From: Hephaestia sp. MAHUQ-44 | Lineage (GTDB): Bacteria > Pseudomonadota > Alphaproteobacteria > Sphingomonadales > Sphingomonadaceae | Direction of reading: 5' to 3' | DNA: 64,000 bases | Assembly (NCBI RefSeq): GCF_023806085.1 | Contig: NZ_JAMSLX010000007.1 | Span: 1 to 64,000, forward strand | In this document: positions 18,938-28,546 of the stretch, piece after piece | Layout of the letters: each line of letters starts with the position of its first letter | Position numbering within the stretch: the stretch's first letter is position 1 | Made by a program: the position numbers and the translations under genes | The notes under the pieces: model-generated | The model's database searches: none | What the model saw: only the letters and a program-made list of their open reading frames with translations | Told to the model about the DNA's origin: nothing

Positions 18938-20191
18938 TTACGCCGCGTCGTCTTCCGCATCGAGACCGTAAGCGGTGTGGAGCACCCGCACCGCGAGCTC
19001 GGTGTAATCTTCCTCGATCAGCACGCTGACCTTGATCTCGCTGGTGGCGATGGCGAGGATATTGATCCCGCGCTCGCCGAGCGTCTGGAACATCTGCGCG
19101 GCGACGCCGGCATGGCTGCGCATCCCGACGCCGACCACCGAGATCTTGGCGACGCGGGTATCATGCTTGAGCTCGGTGAACCCGATCCGGTCGCGCGCGC
19201 CGTTGAGCACCTCGATCGAGCGCGCGAGATCGTTCATCGGAACGGTGAAGGTGACGTCGGTCGAATCGCCCGAATGCGCCACATTCTGCACGATCATGTC
19301 GACATTGACGCCGGCATCGGCCAGCGGCGAGAAGATCGCGGCCACCGAGCCGGGCTGGTCGAGCACCGCGGTCAGCGTGATCTTGGCGTCGTTCTTGTCG
19401 TGCGCGATACCGGTGATGAGCTGGCGTTCCATTACGTCGATTTCCTCCTCGCCGACGATCAGCGTGCCGGGCTCGGCGCCCCCATCCTCGTCGAGGAACG
19501 ACGAGAGCACCTGAACGCGGACCTTTTCCTTCATCGCGAGCCCCACCGAGCGCGTCTGGAGCACCTTGGCCCCGACGCTGGCGAGCTCGAGCATTTCTTC
19601 ATAGGTGACGTGCTTCAACTTGCGCGCGCGCGGCACGATGCGCGGGTCGGTGGTGTAGACCCCGTCGACATCGGTGTAGATATCGCAGCGATCGGCCTTC
19701 ATCGCCGCGGCCATCGCCACCGCCGACGTATCCGAACCGCCACGCCCCAGCGTCGCCACGCGCTCGCCCATCGCGACACCCTGGAAACCGGGGATCACCG
19801 CAACCTCGCCGCGCGACAGCGACGCGACCAGCGCGGTCGTGTCGATCTCGGCGATCCGCGCGGAACCATGGCCGTCCGACGTGCGGATCGGAAGCTGCCA
19901 TCCCAGCCAGCTGCGCGCCGGAACGCCGGCGGCCTGAAGCGCGATCGCGAGCAGCCCGCTCGTCACCTGCTCGCCCGACGAGACCACGACGTCATATTCG
20001 CTGCGATCGTAGAGCGAGCTGGCCTCGCGGCAGAAATTAACCAGCCGATCGGTCTCGCCCGCCATCGCGGAGACGACCACGGCAACCTGATTGCCCGCCT
20101 CCACCTCGCGTTTGACGCGGGCGGCCACGTTACGAATGCGCTCGATCCCGGCCATCGAGGTGCCGCCGAACTTCATCACGATGCGCGCCAT
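18938..20191 (-). CDS. lysC: Aspartate kinase
   Basis: Encodes 417 residues. LysC phosphorylates aspartate, the first step to lysine, diaminopimelate, threonine and methionine. The kinase domain begins with MKFGGTSM; further motifs are GRGGSDTSAVA and DVDGVYTTDPR. Two ACT domains follow (about 265-410), consistent with feedback inhibition by lysine and/or threonine. The start at 20191 matches the family N-terminus MARIVMKFGG. It diverges from ubiG across 170 bp, which must hold both promoters; I see no clear operator there. Confidence 0.95.
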   Translation of the reverse strand: MARIVMKFGGTSMAGIERIRNVAARVKREVEAGNQVAVVVSAMAGETDRLVNFCREASSLYDRSEYDVVVSSGEQVTSGLLAIALQAAGVPARSWLGWQLPIRTSDGHGSARIAEIDTTALVASLSRGEVAVIPGFQGVAMGERVATLGRGGSDTSAVAMAAAMKADRCDIYTDVDGVYTTDPRIVPRARKLKHVTYEEMLELASVGAKVLQTRSVGLAMKEKVRVQVLSSFLDEDGGAEPGTLIVGEEEIDVMERQLITGIAHDKNDAKITLTAVLDQPGSVAAIFSPLADAGVNVDMIVQNVAHSGDSTDVTFTVPMNDLARSIEVLNGARDRIGFTELKHDTRVAKISVVGVGMRSHAGVAAQMFQTLGERGINILAIATSEIKVSVLIEEDYTELAVRVLHTAYGLDAEDDAA

Positions 20192-20361
20192 CGGGGGAGA
20201 AACTTTCCTGTGTGGGAGGGAGAGGTCGGCGCGCCTGATAGAAACCAAGCCCGCGAAAGGCAAGCGATCTGCCCAATCATGTCGGCCTGGAGCGGCGAAA
20301 GGCGACCTTTATTTCGCGCGCGGCACCGGTTGCGCAATCGACCTGCCGTCCGGGCTGGCCT

Positions 20362-21099
20362 ATGACCCGGCCTATGGCGGAGACGACAACGATCGATGCG
20401 GCCGAGGCCGCGCATTTCGGCGCGCTGGCGAGCGACTGGTGGAATCCGGCGGGATCGTCGGCGATGCTGCACCGGCTCAACCCGGCACGGCTTGGCTACA
20501 TTCGCGCACTGGTCGATCGCCACTGGGGCGGCGACGCGCAGGGTTTTACCCCGCTTGCGGGCAAGACGGCGCTCGATGTCGGCTGCGGCGCGGGGTTGCT
20601 TGCCGAACCGCTCGCCCGGCTCGGCGCCCAGGTCACCGGGCTCGACGCTGCACCCGAAAATATCGCGGCGGCCACCGCTCACGCGGCCGAATCGGGGCTC
20701 GATATCGCCTATCGCGCGGGCGAACTGGCCGGGCTTGCCGGCACCCGCTTCGACCTCGTCACCTGTCTCGAGGTGATCGAACATGTCGCCGATACGCCCG
20801 CATTCGTGCGCGGGCTCGCCGATGTGCTCGCCGATGACGGCCTGTTGATCGTATCGACCCCCAACCGCACCGCGCGCTCGCGCCTCGCGCTGATCACGCT
20901 CGGCGAAGGCAGTGGGCAGATTCCGCGCGGCACGCACGATTGGGACAAGTTCGTCACGCCCGAGGAACTGACGGCCCTGTTCGCAGATGCGGGATTGTCG
21001 GTGATCGATCGCCGCGGGCTCACGCTGTCGCCCGCCAAGGGCTTCGTGCTCAGCGACGATCTCGGGCTCGATTATTTCCTCGCGGCTGTGCGGGGATAG
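20362..21099 (+). CDS. ubiG: Ubiquinone O-methyltransferase UbiG
   Basis: Encodes 245 residues. UbiG performs both O-methylations of the ubiquinone ring using SAM. SAM motif I is LDVGCGAGLLAEPLARLGA; the family markers EAAHFGALASDWWNPAGSSAMLHRLNP (in parts), EVIEHV and STPNRT are present, and GTHDWDKFVTPEEL is typical. ATG at 20374 (MAETTTID) is an alternative start four codons in; neither has a strong ribosome site. It converges with ubiH, another ubiquinone gene, with palindrome copy 3 between their ends. Confidence 0.94.
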   Translation: MTRPMAETTTIDAAEAAHFGALASDWWNPAGSSAMLHRLNPARLGYIRALVDRHWGGDAQGFTPLAGKTALDVGCGAGLLAEPLARLGAQVTGLDAAPENIAAATAHAAESGLDIAYRAGELAGLAGTRFDLVTCLEVIEHVADTPAFVRGLADVLADDGLLIVSTPNRTARSRLALITLGEGSGQIPRGTHDWDKFVTPEELTALFADAGLSVIDRRGLTLSPAKGFVLSDDLGLDYFLAAVRG

Positions 21100-21120
21100 G
21101 TTTCCCCCCTTAATGTGGAA

Positions 21121-21199
21121 GCGGCACCAGCCCGCTCCCCCACTCCACCTCCCATTCAGTAGACTGCCGTTGGGAAGTAGGGGAGCGGGCCGGTGCCGC
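21121..21199. repeat. Intergenic palindrome, copy 3 (imperfect)
   Basis: The left arm 21121-21154 and right arm 21171-21199 pair strongly at their outer 15-20 bases but differ in the inner part, where the right arm is about five bases shorter. It lies between the convergent ends of ubiG and ubiH and belongs to the same family as the palindromes at 8440 and 63000. Confidence 0.85.
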
Positions 21200-21210
21200 A
21201 ACCAAGACGC

Positions 21211-22428
21211 CTAAACCGATTCACCCATCAGCAGCCGTGGCAAGTCCCCCGATTCGCCGCGCGCCTCGGCCATGAAACGGTCCTTCAGCGGCGGGAAGCG
21301 ATCGACCGCCGAAATGCCGAACCGCCGGATCGCGCTTGCGGTCTTGCCCGGCACGCCGAACAGCCGCGTCAAGATGTCGGTGGAGGCGGCGACCATCAGA
21401 TTGTCGAGCCCGCGCCAGCGCTGATAGCGGGCGAGCACCTGCGCATCGCCCAGGTCCATCCCGATACGCCTGGCCTCCACCAATATCTGCGCGAGCGCGG
21501 CAACGTCGCGGAACCCCAGATTGAGCCCCTGCCCCGCGATCGGATGGATGCCGTGCGCGGCGTCACCCACCAGCGCCAGCCGCTGGTCGACGATCTGCGC
21601 GGCGTGGTGAAACCCGAGCGGATAGCTTGAACGCGGCCTGAGATTGGTGAGCGCGCCGAGAAAGCCCCCCATGCTCTTTTCGGCCGCCGCAAGGAAACCG
21701 CGATCGGACAGTTTGAGCATCCCCGCCGCATCACGGGTGTGGACGCTCCACACGATCGCCGAACGGTGGCCGGCATCGTCATCGGGCAGCGGCAGCAGGG
21801 CGAACGGGCCGGCGGGATAGAAGATCTCGCAGGCGATATTCTCATGCGGCAGCGCGTGGTTGAACGCCGAGATGATCGCGGCATGATCATATTGCCAGCG
21901 CGCGACCTGAATGCCCGCGGCGACCCGCGTCGGCGAATGACGGCCCTCGGCCGCGATCAGCAGCGGCGCCGACACCGTCTCGCCAGTCGACAACCGCGCG
22001 GTGACGCCGTGCGCCCCGCGTTCGACCTGATCGGCACGCGTCTTCATCCGCAGATCGACCCGGCCCGCATCGCGCGCGGCGTCGTACAGCGCACGCCGCA
22101 ACAGACGGTTCTCGTACATCGTCCCCAACGCGCCATCGTCGGCATCGGGAATGAAATCGAGCTTGCCCGGCGCGAGCCCGTCGGAAACCCGGATATGGCG
22201 GATTTCGCAGCCCTTGCCGGCAAGCGCCGCCCCCACGCCGATCGCATCGAGCATCCGCCCGCTCGAACTCGACACCGCCGAGGCACGGCCGTCGAAATCG
22301 GGCGCGAGGATACGCTCGGGGTCGGCCGGATCGACGACGATCGCCGACAAGCCGTGCACATCGAGCGCGATCGCCAGCGCGCTACCCACCAGCCCACCGC
22401 CCAGAAGGATGACATCTGCCTGTTGCAT
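21211..22428 (-). CDS. UbiH/UbiF family FAD-dependent ubiquinone hydroxylase
   Basis: Encodes 405 residues of the class A flavin monooxygenase family that hydroxylates the ubiquinone ring. The FAD dinucleotide fold is at the N-terminus (DVILLGGGLVGSALAIAL), the DG-type motif near the middle (LLIAAEGRHSPTR) and the second FAD motif is LVGDAAHGIHPIAGQGLNLG. The ring position it acts on cannot be told from sequence alone. coq7 elsewhere in the window would do the C6 step, so this enzyme may act at C5 or C1. The start at 22428 (MQQADVILLGG) is family-like; an upstream frame is rejected. Confidence 0.88.
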   Translation of the reverse strand: MQQADVILLGGGLVGSALAIALDVHGLSAIVVDPADPERILAPDFDGRASAVSSSSGRMLDAIGVGAALAGKGCEIRHIRVSDGLAPGKLDFIPDADDGALGTMYENRLLRRALYDAARDAGRVDLRMKTRADQVERGAHGVTARLSTGETVSAPLLIAAEGRHSPTRVAAGIQVARWQYDHAAIISAFNHALPHENIACEIFYPAGPFALLPLPDDDAGHRSAIVWSVHTRDAAGMLKLSDRGFLAAAEKSMGGFLGALTNLRPRSSYPLGFHHAAQIVDQRLALVGDAAHGIHPIAGQGLNLGFRDVAALAQILVEARRIGMDLGDAQVLARYQRWRGLDNLMVAASTDILTRLFGVPGKTASAIRRFGISAVDRFPPLKDRFMAEARGESGDLPRLLMGESV

Positions 22429-22592
22429 CCTTGCGATGTAGACCGCCCGATCGCGGCCTCCAACCCTCTCATTGGCCCCGGCGACCATCAGACTCGGCCC
22501 ACCGCGCGCCTTCTTGACGCCGGACTCGCGAGCGGGGACAATGGAACATTGGGTGTACGGCCGCAGCCATGCGGCGTTTCGGGGGTCGAATC

Positions 22593-24902
22593 ATGGCCAG
22601 TCGCGCGCAGCCGTCGCTATGGCGGGAATCGGTAAAAGCGGGCGCGGTGCGCTCGGGCGCGCTGTTCGCCGCGATCGCGATCGCGCTCCTCACGCTCGCG
22701 CTTGCGCTCGCGCTCGCCACCTACAATCCGGGCGATGCGGCACTCAATACCGCCGCCGGCGGGCCGACGCGCAACCTGCTCGGAATACCGGGCGCGTGGG
22801 TGAGCGACCTGCTGCTGACGATCGCGGGGCCGCCGATCGCGCTGGCGCTGCCGATCGGCCCGATCATCGCGAGCCGCTTGTGGCGCGACCGGCCGGTCGG
22901 CCCGTGGCGGCGGATGATGTGGGGCACGATCGGGGGCGCGGCGCTGATCGCGATCGCGGCCGGCTTCGTGGTCGGCTCGACGCAGATGTGGCTGCCCGCG
23001 GGATGGGGCGGCGTGCTCGGGCTCGCCGTCAGCCGCTCGGCGCAATGGGCGCTGGCCTATATCGGCGACGCGACGATTCGCGATTGGGCGACGGTGCTGC
23101 TCGCGGTGATCGCGGGGCTGAGCGGGCTGGTGATCTGGCTGCGCAGCCTCGATCTCGACCTGTCGGACCGCCAATGGCGCCGGCGCCGCCCGCGGGCCAG
23201 CGACGAGGACACCATCCTCGACAGCGACGATAACGACGCATTGCCGGTGCGCGATACGCTCAAGCGCACGCCGCAGCCGCGCCCGGTGGCGGTGCCCGAA
23301 AGCCGCCCCGCCCCCGTCATCGCCGATCGCCAAACCGCGCCCTCCCCGGCCGCGCGCGCCAAGGCCAAGCAGGCCTCGCTCGATCTGCGCGACAATTACC
23401 AACTGCCGTCGATCGAACTGCTCAAGCCGGGCCCTGCAAGCGGCAAGACGACGATCGACAAGGCCGCGCTCGAGCGCAACGCACGGCTGCTCGAGAGCGT
23501 GCTCGACGATTTCAACGTCAAGGGATCGATCGTCGAGGTCCGCCCCGGCCCGGTGGTGACGATGTACGAGCTCGAGCCGGCGTCGGGGATCAAGGCGAGC
23601 CGCGTGGTCGCGCTGGCCGACGATATCGCGCGCAACATGTCGGCGGTGTCGGCGCGCGTCGCCACGATTCCCGGCCGCAGCGTGATCGGGATCGAGCTTC
23701 CCAACGTCAAACGCGAGATGGTCAATCTGCACGAACTGGTCGCGAGTCAGAGCTTCGAGGATCTGACCGCGCAATTGCCGATCATCCTCGGCAAGAATAT
23801 CGCCGGTGATCCGGTGATCGCCGATCTGGCGCCGATGCCGCATCTGCTCGTCGCGGGCACCACCGGCTCGGGCAAGTCGGTCGGGCTCAACTGCATGATC
23901 CTGTCGCTGCTGTATCGGCTGACCCCCGATCAGTGCAAAATGATCATGATCGATCCCAAGATGCTCGAACTGAGCATGTACGAGGACATCCCCCACCTGC
24001 TCGCCCCGGTCGTCACCGAACCGCCCAAGGCGGTGCGCGCGCTCAAATGGGCGGTCGAGCAGATGGAGGATCGCTATCGCATGATGGCCTCGGTCGGCGT
24101 GCGCAGCCTTTCATCGTTCAACGACAAGGTGCGGGCGGCCAAGATCAAGGGCCAGCCGCTCGGCCGCAAGGTACAGACCGGCTACCATCCCGAGACCGGC
24201 CAGCCGGTCTATGAGGAGGAACAGCTCGATTATCCGGCGCTGCCGCAGATCGTCGTCATCGTCGATGAGCTGGCCGATCTGATGATGACCGCAGGCAAGG
24301 AAGTCGAATTCCTGATCCAGCGGCTGGCGCAGAAGGCGCGCGCGGCGGGCATCCATCTGATCATGGCGACGCAGCGCCCCTCGGTCGACGTCATCACCGG
24401 CGTGATCAAGGCCAACCTGCCGACGCGGATCAGCTTCCACGTCACCTCGAAGATCGATTCGCGCACCATTTTGGGCGAACAGGGCGCCGAACAACTGCTC
24501 GGCAAGGGCGACATGCTCTACATGCCCGGCGGCAAGCAGATCGCGCGCGTCCACGGCCCCTTCGTGTCCGACGAAGAGGTCCAGGCGGTCGCCAATCACT
24601 GGCGGTCGCAAGGCAGCCCCGATTACATCCAGTCGGTCACCGAGGAACCCGAGGACGGCTTCGCGCTCGATGGCGCCCCCACCGGCGAGGATTCGGCCGA
24701 GGACCAGCAATACCGCCAGGCCCGCCAGCTCGTCGCCGAAAGCCAGAAGGCCTCGACCTCATGGCTCCAGCGCCAGTTGCGCGTCGGCTACAATTCGGCG
24801 GCGCGGCTGATCGAGCGGATGGAGAAAGAGGGACTCGTCTCCAAACCCGATCATGTCGGTCGCCGCGAAGTGTTGATGGATCAGGACGGGCGACCGCTCT
24901 AA
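22593..24902 (+). CDS. ftsK: DNA translocase FtsK
   Basis: Encodes 769 residues. FtsK is a septal membrane protein that pumps DNA toward dif during chromosome dimer resolution and segregation. There are four predicted membrane helices in the first 190 residues, a short linker, the RecA-like motor with Walker A GTTGSGKS (422-429) and Walker B IVVIVDELADLMM, and the C-terminal gamma winged helix (ASTSWLQRQLRVGYNSAARLIERMEKEGLV, in parts) that reads KOPS sites. The start at 22593 has GGGGG at good spacing; 22569 is an alternative. lolA follows 97 bp downstream, a common pairing in alphaproteobacteria. Confidence 0.95.
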   Translation: MASRAQPSLWRESVKAGAVRSGALFAAIAIALLTLALALALATYNPGDAALNTAAGGPTRNLLGIPGAWVSDLLLTIAGPPIALALPIGPIIASRLWRDRPVGPWRRMMWGTIGGAALIAIAAGFVVGSTQMWLPAGWGGVLGLAVSRSAQWALAYIGDATIRDWATVLLAVIAGLSGLVIWLRSLDLDLSDRQWRRRRPRASDEDTILDSDDNDALPVRDTLKRTPQPRPVAVPESRPAPVIADRQTAPSPAARAKAKQASLDLRDNYQLPSIELLKPGPASGKTTIDKAALERNARLLESVLDDFNVKGSIVEVRPGPVVTMYELEPASGIKASRVVALADDIARNMSAVSARVATIPGRSVIGIELPNVKREMVNLHELVASQSFEDLTAQLPIILGKNIAGDPVIADLAPMPHLLVAGTTGSGKSVGLNCMILSLLYRLTPDQCKMIMIDPKMLELSMYEDIPHLLAPVVTEPPKAVRALKWAVEQMEDRYRMMASVGVRSLSSFNDKVRAAKIKGQPLGRKVQTGYHPETGQPVYEEEQLDYPALPQIVVIVDELADLMMTAGKEVEFLIQRLAQKARAAGIHLIMATQRPSVDVITGVIKANLPTRISFHVTSKIDSRTILGEQGAEQLLGKGDMLYMPGGKQIARVHGPFVSDEEVQAVANHWRSQGSPDYIQSVTEEPEDGFALDGAPTGEDSAEDQQYRQARQLVAESQKASTSWLQRQLRVGYNSAARLIERMEKEGLVSKPDHVGRREVLMDQDGRPL

Positions 24903-24999
24903 AGCACATCAAGCTGAACGACCCCGGTCGCGGGGGTTCACCGCATGTTCAATGCGCTTGTGTAACAACCGCCGCCACGTCGATAAGGAGCCCCTCCCC

Positions 25000-25632
25000 G
25001 TGAAGGTCCGTTTTCTTACCCTTGCCGCCGCGCTTGCCGCGCCGGTGGCGATCGCTGTCCCCGCCACAACCGGAATCGCCGCGCCCGCAGGCGACCTCGC
25101 TGCCGTCCAGGCCTATCTGGGATCGCTCGACACGATGACCGCGCGCTTCATCCAGACCGATCGCGCGGGCAAGGTGCTCACCGGCACGCTGAGCCTGAAG
25201 AAGCCCGGCAAGATTCGCTTCCAATATGAAAAAGGCGTGCCGATCCTCATTGTCGGCGACGGCAAGGCACTGTTTTTCATCGATTATTCGGTCAATCAGG
25301 TGCAACGCTGGCCGATCGGCGATTCGCCGCTGTCGGTGTTGCTCGATTCGAAGAAAGATATCGGCACGTTCGCGCGCATCGTCCCCGGCGGCGATCCGCG
25401 GGTCATTTCGGTCGAGGCGAGCGACCCCAAGCATCCGCAATATGGGCGGATCACGCTGGTCTTCGCGCGCAACGCCGCCGCGTCGGGCGGGCTGATGCTC
25501 CAGGGCTGGGTCGCGCTCGATTCGCAGAACAACCGCACCACGGTCCGGCTCAGCGATCAGAAAACCAATGTCCCGGTCTCCGATAATACGTTCCGCTGGA
25601 ACGACCCGCGGAGAACGACGCGCGGACGATGA
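25000..25632 (+). CDS. lolA: Outer membrane lipoprotein carrier LolA
   Basis: Encodes 210 residues. LolA ferries lipoproteins across the periplasm to the outer membrane. A signal peptide (about 1-28) is followed by the LolA half-barrel (landmarks TMTARFIQTD, GTLSLKKPGKIRFQYE, DSPLSVLL and NNRTTVRLSD). The start is GTG at 25000 with AAGGAG nine bases upstream; the open frame continues upstream but without similarity. Its position after ftsK is conserved. Its acceptor LolB is not in the window; lptE at 34333 would be among its outer-membrane lipoprotein clients by family knowledge. Confidence 0.92.
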   Translation: MKVRFLTLAAALAAPVAIAVPATTGIAAPAGDLAAVQAYLGSLDTMTARFIQTDRAGKVLTGTLSLKKPGKIRFQYEKGVPILIVGDGKALFFIDYSVNQVQRWPIGDSPLSVLLDSKKDIGTFARIVPGGDPRVISVEASDPKHPQYGRITLVFARNAAASGGLMLQGWVALDSQNNRTTVRLSDQKTNVPVSDNTFRWNDPRRTTRGR

Positions 25633-25776
25633 ACCGGCCATTAATGCTGGCGACAGCTTTCCACCGCTAAAACACGATGGCGGATTCGGGGTAATCCGGG
25701 ATTCCCCCCTGTTGCCCGGATGCTTATGCCCCGCTTCCCGCCTGCGTGACGAACGCCAGGTTGGCCCCCGTTCCAT
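25633..25776 (+). other. Unassigned leader-like or small-RNA-like segment after lolA
   Basis: This stretch separates the lolA stop from a strong intrinsic terminator. It has no credible reading frame. It can form local stems, for example CCGGG with CCCGG around 25698-25721 and CCTGCGT with ACGCCAGG around 25741-25760. It may be a long 3' untranslated region or a small RNA. I do not recognise it as 6S, SRP RNA or tmRNA. Confidence 0.35.
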
Positions 25777-25805
25777 GCCCCCGGAGCGGGGGCCTTTCTT
25801 TTTGC
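25777..25805 (+). terminator. Intrinsic terminator downstream of lolA
   Basis: A 7-bp stem (GCCCCCG with CGGGGGC) and a GAG loop are followed by CTTTCTTTTT. It lies about 145 bp after the lolA stop. It would end the ftsK-lolA transcript or a small RNA in between. Confidence 0.85.
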
Positions 25806-25828
25806 CGGAAGTGCGGTGCCTGTTTGGT

Positions 25829-25941
25829 ACGGCGCCGGCCCGCTCCCCACCCGGCCACCCAACGCTGGTATTCTATGAGTGGCCGGGTGAGGGTGTAGCC
25901 CCGCAAAGTAATACTCCCGCGGGGGAGCGGGCCGGTGCCGT
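25829..25941. repeat. Intergenic palindrome, copy 4 (right arm interrupted)
   Basis: The left arm 25829-25861 is intact. The right arm is split: its inner part (GTGGCCGGGTG, near 25879) and outer part (GGGGAGCGGGCCGGTGCCGT, ending at 25941) are separated by about 32 extra bases. The insert contains CTCCCGCGGGGGAG at its end. It lies between the lolA terminator and xth. Confidence 0.75.
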
Positions 25942-25999
25942 TCAAACAACCAAACCCCCGCACTGGCGCGCCATGATCGATATGGCTACATCGCGCCGC

Positions 26000-26794
26000 A
26001 TGGCCGACACGCTCAAGATCGTTTCCTGGAACATCAATTCGGTTCGTTTTCGCATCGAGATCGTCGAGCGCTTTCTCAGGGAAGCGCAGCCCGACATCCT
26101 CTGCCTCCAGGAAACCAAGGTCATCGACGGCGACTTCCCCACCGCCCCGTTCCGGCGGCTGGGCTATGAGCACATCTTCCTCCACGGCCAGCGGATGCAT
26201 CACGGCGTTGCGATCCTTTCGCGGCTGCCGGTGGTCGAGGATGACCGGCTCGATTGGCAGGCCAATGGCGAGGCGCGGCATATCGGCGTGCGGCTGCCGA
26301 ACGGGATGCGGCTCGAGAATGTCTATGTGCCCGCAGGCGGCGATATCCCCGATCGCACGCTCAACCCCAAGTTCGGCCAGAAGCTCGATTTCGTCGACCG
26401 GATGACGCGCTGGTCCGAAACGCTCGAGGTGCCGACCATGCTCGTCGGCGATTTCAACATCGCCCCGCTCCCCAGCGATGTGTGGAACCACAAGCAGCTG
26501 CTCAAGGTCGTCAGCCATACGCCGATCGAGGTCGAGGCGCTCGATGCCCTCAAGGCCAGCAATTCGTGGGTCGATCTCGGCCGCCATTTCCATCCCGCGC
26601 CCGCCCGGCTCCACACCTGGTGGAGCTATCGCTCGCCGGACTGGACCCGGAACGACCGCGGCCGCCGGCTCGATCATATGTGGGCGACGCGCGAGATTGC
26701 CGACAAAGCCGTCGCACACCACGTGTTCGAGGATTGCCGGAGCTGGCTCAAGCCGTCGGACCATGTGCCGATCATGACCGAGCTTGCCCGGTGA
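26000..26794 (+). CDS. xth: Exodeoxyribonuclease III
   Basis: Encodes 264 residues of the EEP nuclease family (AP endonuclease and 3'-5' exonuclease in base-excision repair). Motifs seen: the metal-binding SWNINSVR at the N-terminus, CLQETKV with the catalytic glutamate, [10 protein letters not shown], and RLDHMWAT plus SDHVPI at the C-terminus with the catalytic aspartate-histidine pair. The start at 26000 ([10 protein letters not shown]) is closest to the family; in-frame ATGs at 25973 and 25982 would add six to nine residues. Its TGA overlaps the ribA start. Confidence 0.93.
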   Translation: MADTLKIVSWNINSVRFRIEIVERFLREAQPDILCLQETKVIDGDFPTAPFRRLGYEHIFLHGQRMHHGVAILSRLPVVEDDRLDWQANGEARHIGVRLPNGMRLENVYVPAGGDIPDRTLNPKFGQKLDFVDRMTRWSETLEVPTMLVGDFNIAPLPSDVWNHKQLLKVVSHTPIEVEALDALKASNSWVDLGRHFHPAPARLHTWWSYRSPDWTRNDRGRRLDHMWATREIADKAVAHHVFEDCRSWLKPSDHVPIMTELAR

Positions 26795-27864
26795 CCGATA
26801 GCGCCAGCGCGCGCGCCGCGGCCCGGGCGATCGATGCGCTGCGCCGTGGCTGGCCGGTGACGATCGCCGCCGGCAATGCGGCGCTGCGCCTGCTCGCGAT
26901 CGAAACCGCCGACCCCGAACGCCTCGCCGGCTTCGATCCCGAAGCAACGGCACCGGTATTGCTGTCGGCGGGCCGCGCGACGACGCTCAAGCTCGCCAAC
27001 CAGCGCGAGGCGGCGACCCCCGACGCACCGGTGATGGTCGATCGCGCGCCCTGGCTCGATCTCGCCGTTGCCACCGCGCTCGCCGATCCGCAACTCGATC
27101 TCGCGACCCCGATGAAGGGACCGTTCGCCGCGATCCCCGTTGCCACCCCCGATCTTGCCACAGCCGCGCTGCAACTCGCGCGAATCGCCGGAATCCTGCC
27201 TGCTTTCTTCGTCCGCACCGACGCCGCCGACACCGAGGTGACGATCACCCCCGCCGCCATCGCCGCGCACGAGGATGCCACCCGGCTGACGATTGCCGCG
27301 CGGGCACGGCTTCCCGTCGCGGGCGCCGAAAACGCGGAGATCGTCGCCTTCCGCACGCCCGAAATGCCCGGCGAGCATGTCGCGCTGCTGATCGGCGCAC
27401 CCGACGGCCGGCCGCCGCTGGTACGGCTTCACAGCGAATGCCTGACCGGCGACGTGCTCGGCAGCCTCAAATGCGATTGCGGGCCGCAATTGCAGGCCGC
27501 GATTGCCGAGATCGAACGCAGCGGCTGGGGCATCCTGCTCTATCTGCGACAGGAAGGGCGCGGGATCGGGCTGATCAACAAGCTGCGCGCCTATGCGCTC
27601 CAGGATCAGGGATTCGATACGGTTGACGCCAACACCCGGCTCGGTTTCGCGATCGACGCGCGCGATTTCGCGGTCGCCGCGCGGATGCTGACCCTGCTTG
27701 GACAGCGCGAGATCCGGTTGCTGACCAACAATCCGGCCAAGGTCGCCGGGCTCGACGGTGCCGGCGTGCGCGTGATCGAGCGCGTGCCGCATCACCTGCC
27801 GCCCAACCCCCACAACGAACGCTATCTCGCGACCAAGCGCGATCGTACCGGCCACCAGCTCTGA
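26791..27864 (+). CDS. ribA: GTP cyclohydrolase II with DHBP-synthase-like N-terminus
   Basis: Encodes 357 residues. RibA opens GTP in the first step of riboflavin synthesis. The C-terminal domain (about 165-357) has the three zinc cysteines in [18 protein letters not shown] and the RQEGRGIGL motif. The N-terminal 160 residues look like an eroded RibB (DHBP synthase) domain without its acidic catalytic motif. This two-part layout is common in alphaproteobacteria. The start is GTG at 26791, overlapping the xth stop as GTGA. The GNAT gene follows after two bases. Confidence 0.91.
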   Translation: MTDSASARAAARAIDALRRGWPVTIAAGNAALRLLAIETADPERLAGFDPEATAPVLLSAGRATTLKLANQREAATPDAPVMVDRAPWLDLAVATALADPQLDLATPMKGPFAAIPVATPDLATAALQLARIAGILPAFFVRTDAADTEVTITPAAIAAHEDATRLTIAARARLPVAGAENAEIVAFRTPEMPGEHVALLIGAPDGRPPLVRLHSECLTGDVLGSLKCDCGPQLQAAIAEIERSGWGILLYLRQEGRGIGLINKLRAYALQDQGFDTVDANTRLGFAIDARDFAVAARMLTLLGQREIRLLTNNPAKVAGLDGAGVRVIERVPHHLPPNPHNERYLATKRDRTGHQL

Positions 27865-27866
27865 CG

Positions 27867-28541
27867 ATGGCGCACCCGCTCGATCGCCCGATCTGGACCG
27901 CGCTGACCACGCGGCAGGCGGGGTTCGCGGTCGGCGACGCGCAGGCGCTGCGCTTCGATCCCGAGGTGGCGCTGTTTGCCGCCGCGGCGGATTCGTCCCC
28001 CGACAGCCGTGCGGCGCTGGTACGGCTGGTGCCCCCCGGCGGCACGATCGGGTTGGTCGAACGCGGCGAAACCACGCTTCCCGAGGGGCTTCGCATCGTC
28101 AAACAGGCGGCGTGCGTCCAGATGCTCGCGCCGCAGCTATCGGTTCCCGAGCCGACGTCCGATGTCCTGTCGCTGGGCGAGGCGGATGCCGCCGCGATGC
28201 TCGCGCTGGCGACGCTGACCGAGCCCGGCCCGTTCTTCGCGCGCACGCACACGCTGGGCGATTTCGTCGGGGTCAGCGAGGCAGGCCAACTCGTCGCGAT
28301 GGCAGGCGAGCGGCTCAAGGTGCCCGGCTTCACCGAGGTCAGCGGCGTGTGCACGCGGCCCGGTTGGCGTGGGCGCGGCTATGCGGCGGCATTGCTCGGG
28401 CTCGTTGCACGGCGGATCGTCGCGCGCGGCGACACGCCGTTCCTCCATGCCTATGCCGATCACGCCGCGACGATCGCGCTCTATGAACGGCTTGGCTTCG
28501 TCGTCCGGGCGCGGATGACCTACACCATTCTCGCGCGCTGA
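27867..28541 (+). CDS. GNAT family N-acetyltransferase
   Basis: Encodes 224 residues. The C-terminal half (about 125-220) is a GNAT fold of the FR47 type, with the acetyl-CoA loop CTRPGWRGRGYAAAL followed by the LYERLGFVVR helix. The N-terminal half is a divergent GNAT-like domain. The substrate is unknown. It starts two bases after the ribA stop, so it is surely co-translated with it, and it converges with the HAD phosphatase gene. Confidence 0.85.
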   Translation: MAHPLDRPIWTALTTRQAGFAVGDAQALRFDPEVALFAAAADSSPDSRAALVRLVPPGGTIGLVERGETTLPEGLRIVKQAACVQMLAPQLSVPEPTSDVLSLGEADAAAMLALATLTEPGPFFARTHTLGDFVGVSEAGQLVAMAGERLKVPGFTEVSGVCTRPGWRGRGYAAALLGLVARRIVARGDTPFLHAYADHAATIALYERLGFVVRARMTYTILAR

Positions 28542-28546
28542 CCGCG

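Noticed and set aside
18047..20365. 772-residue open frame on the plus strand
   Set aside because: Antisense to the peroxiredoxin and lysC genes, and it crosses a palindrome.
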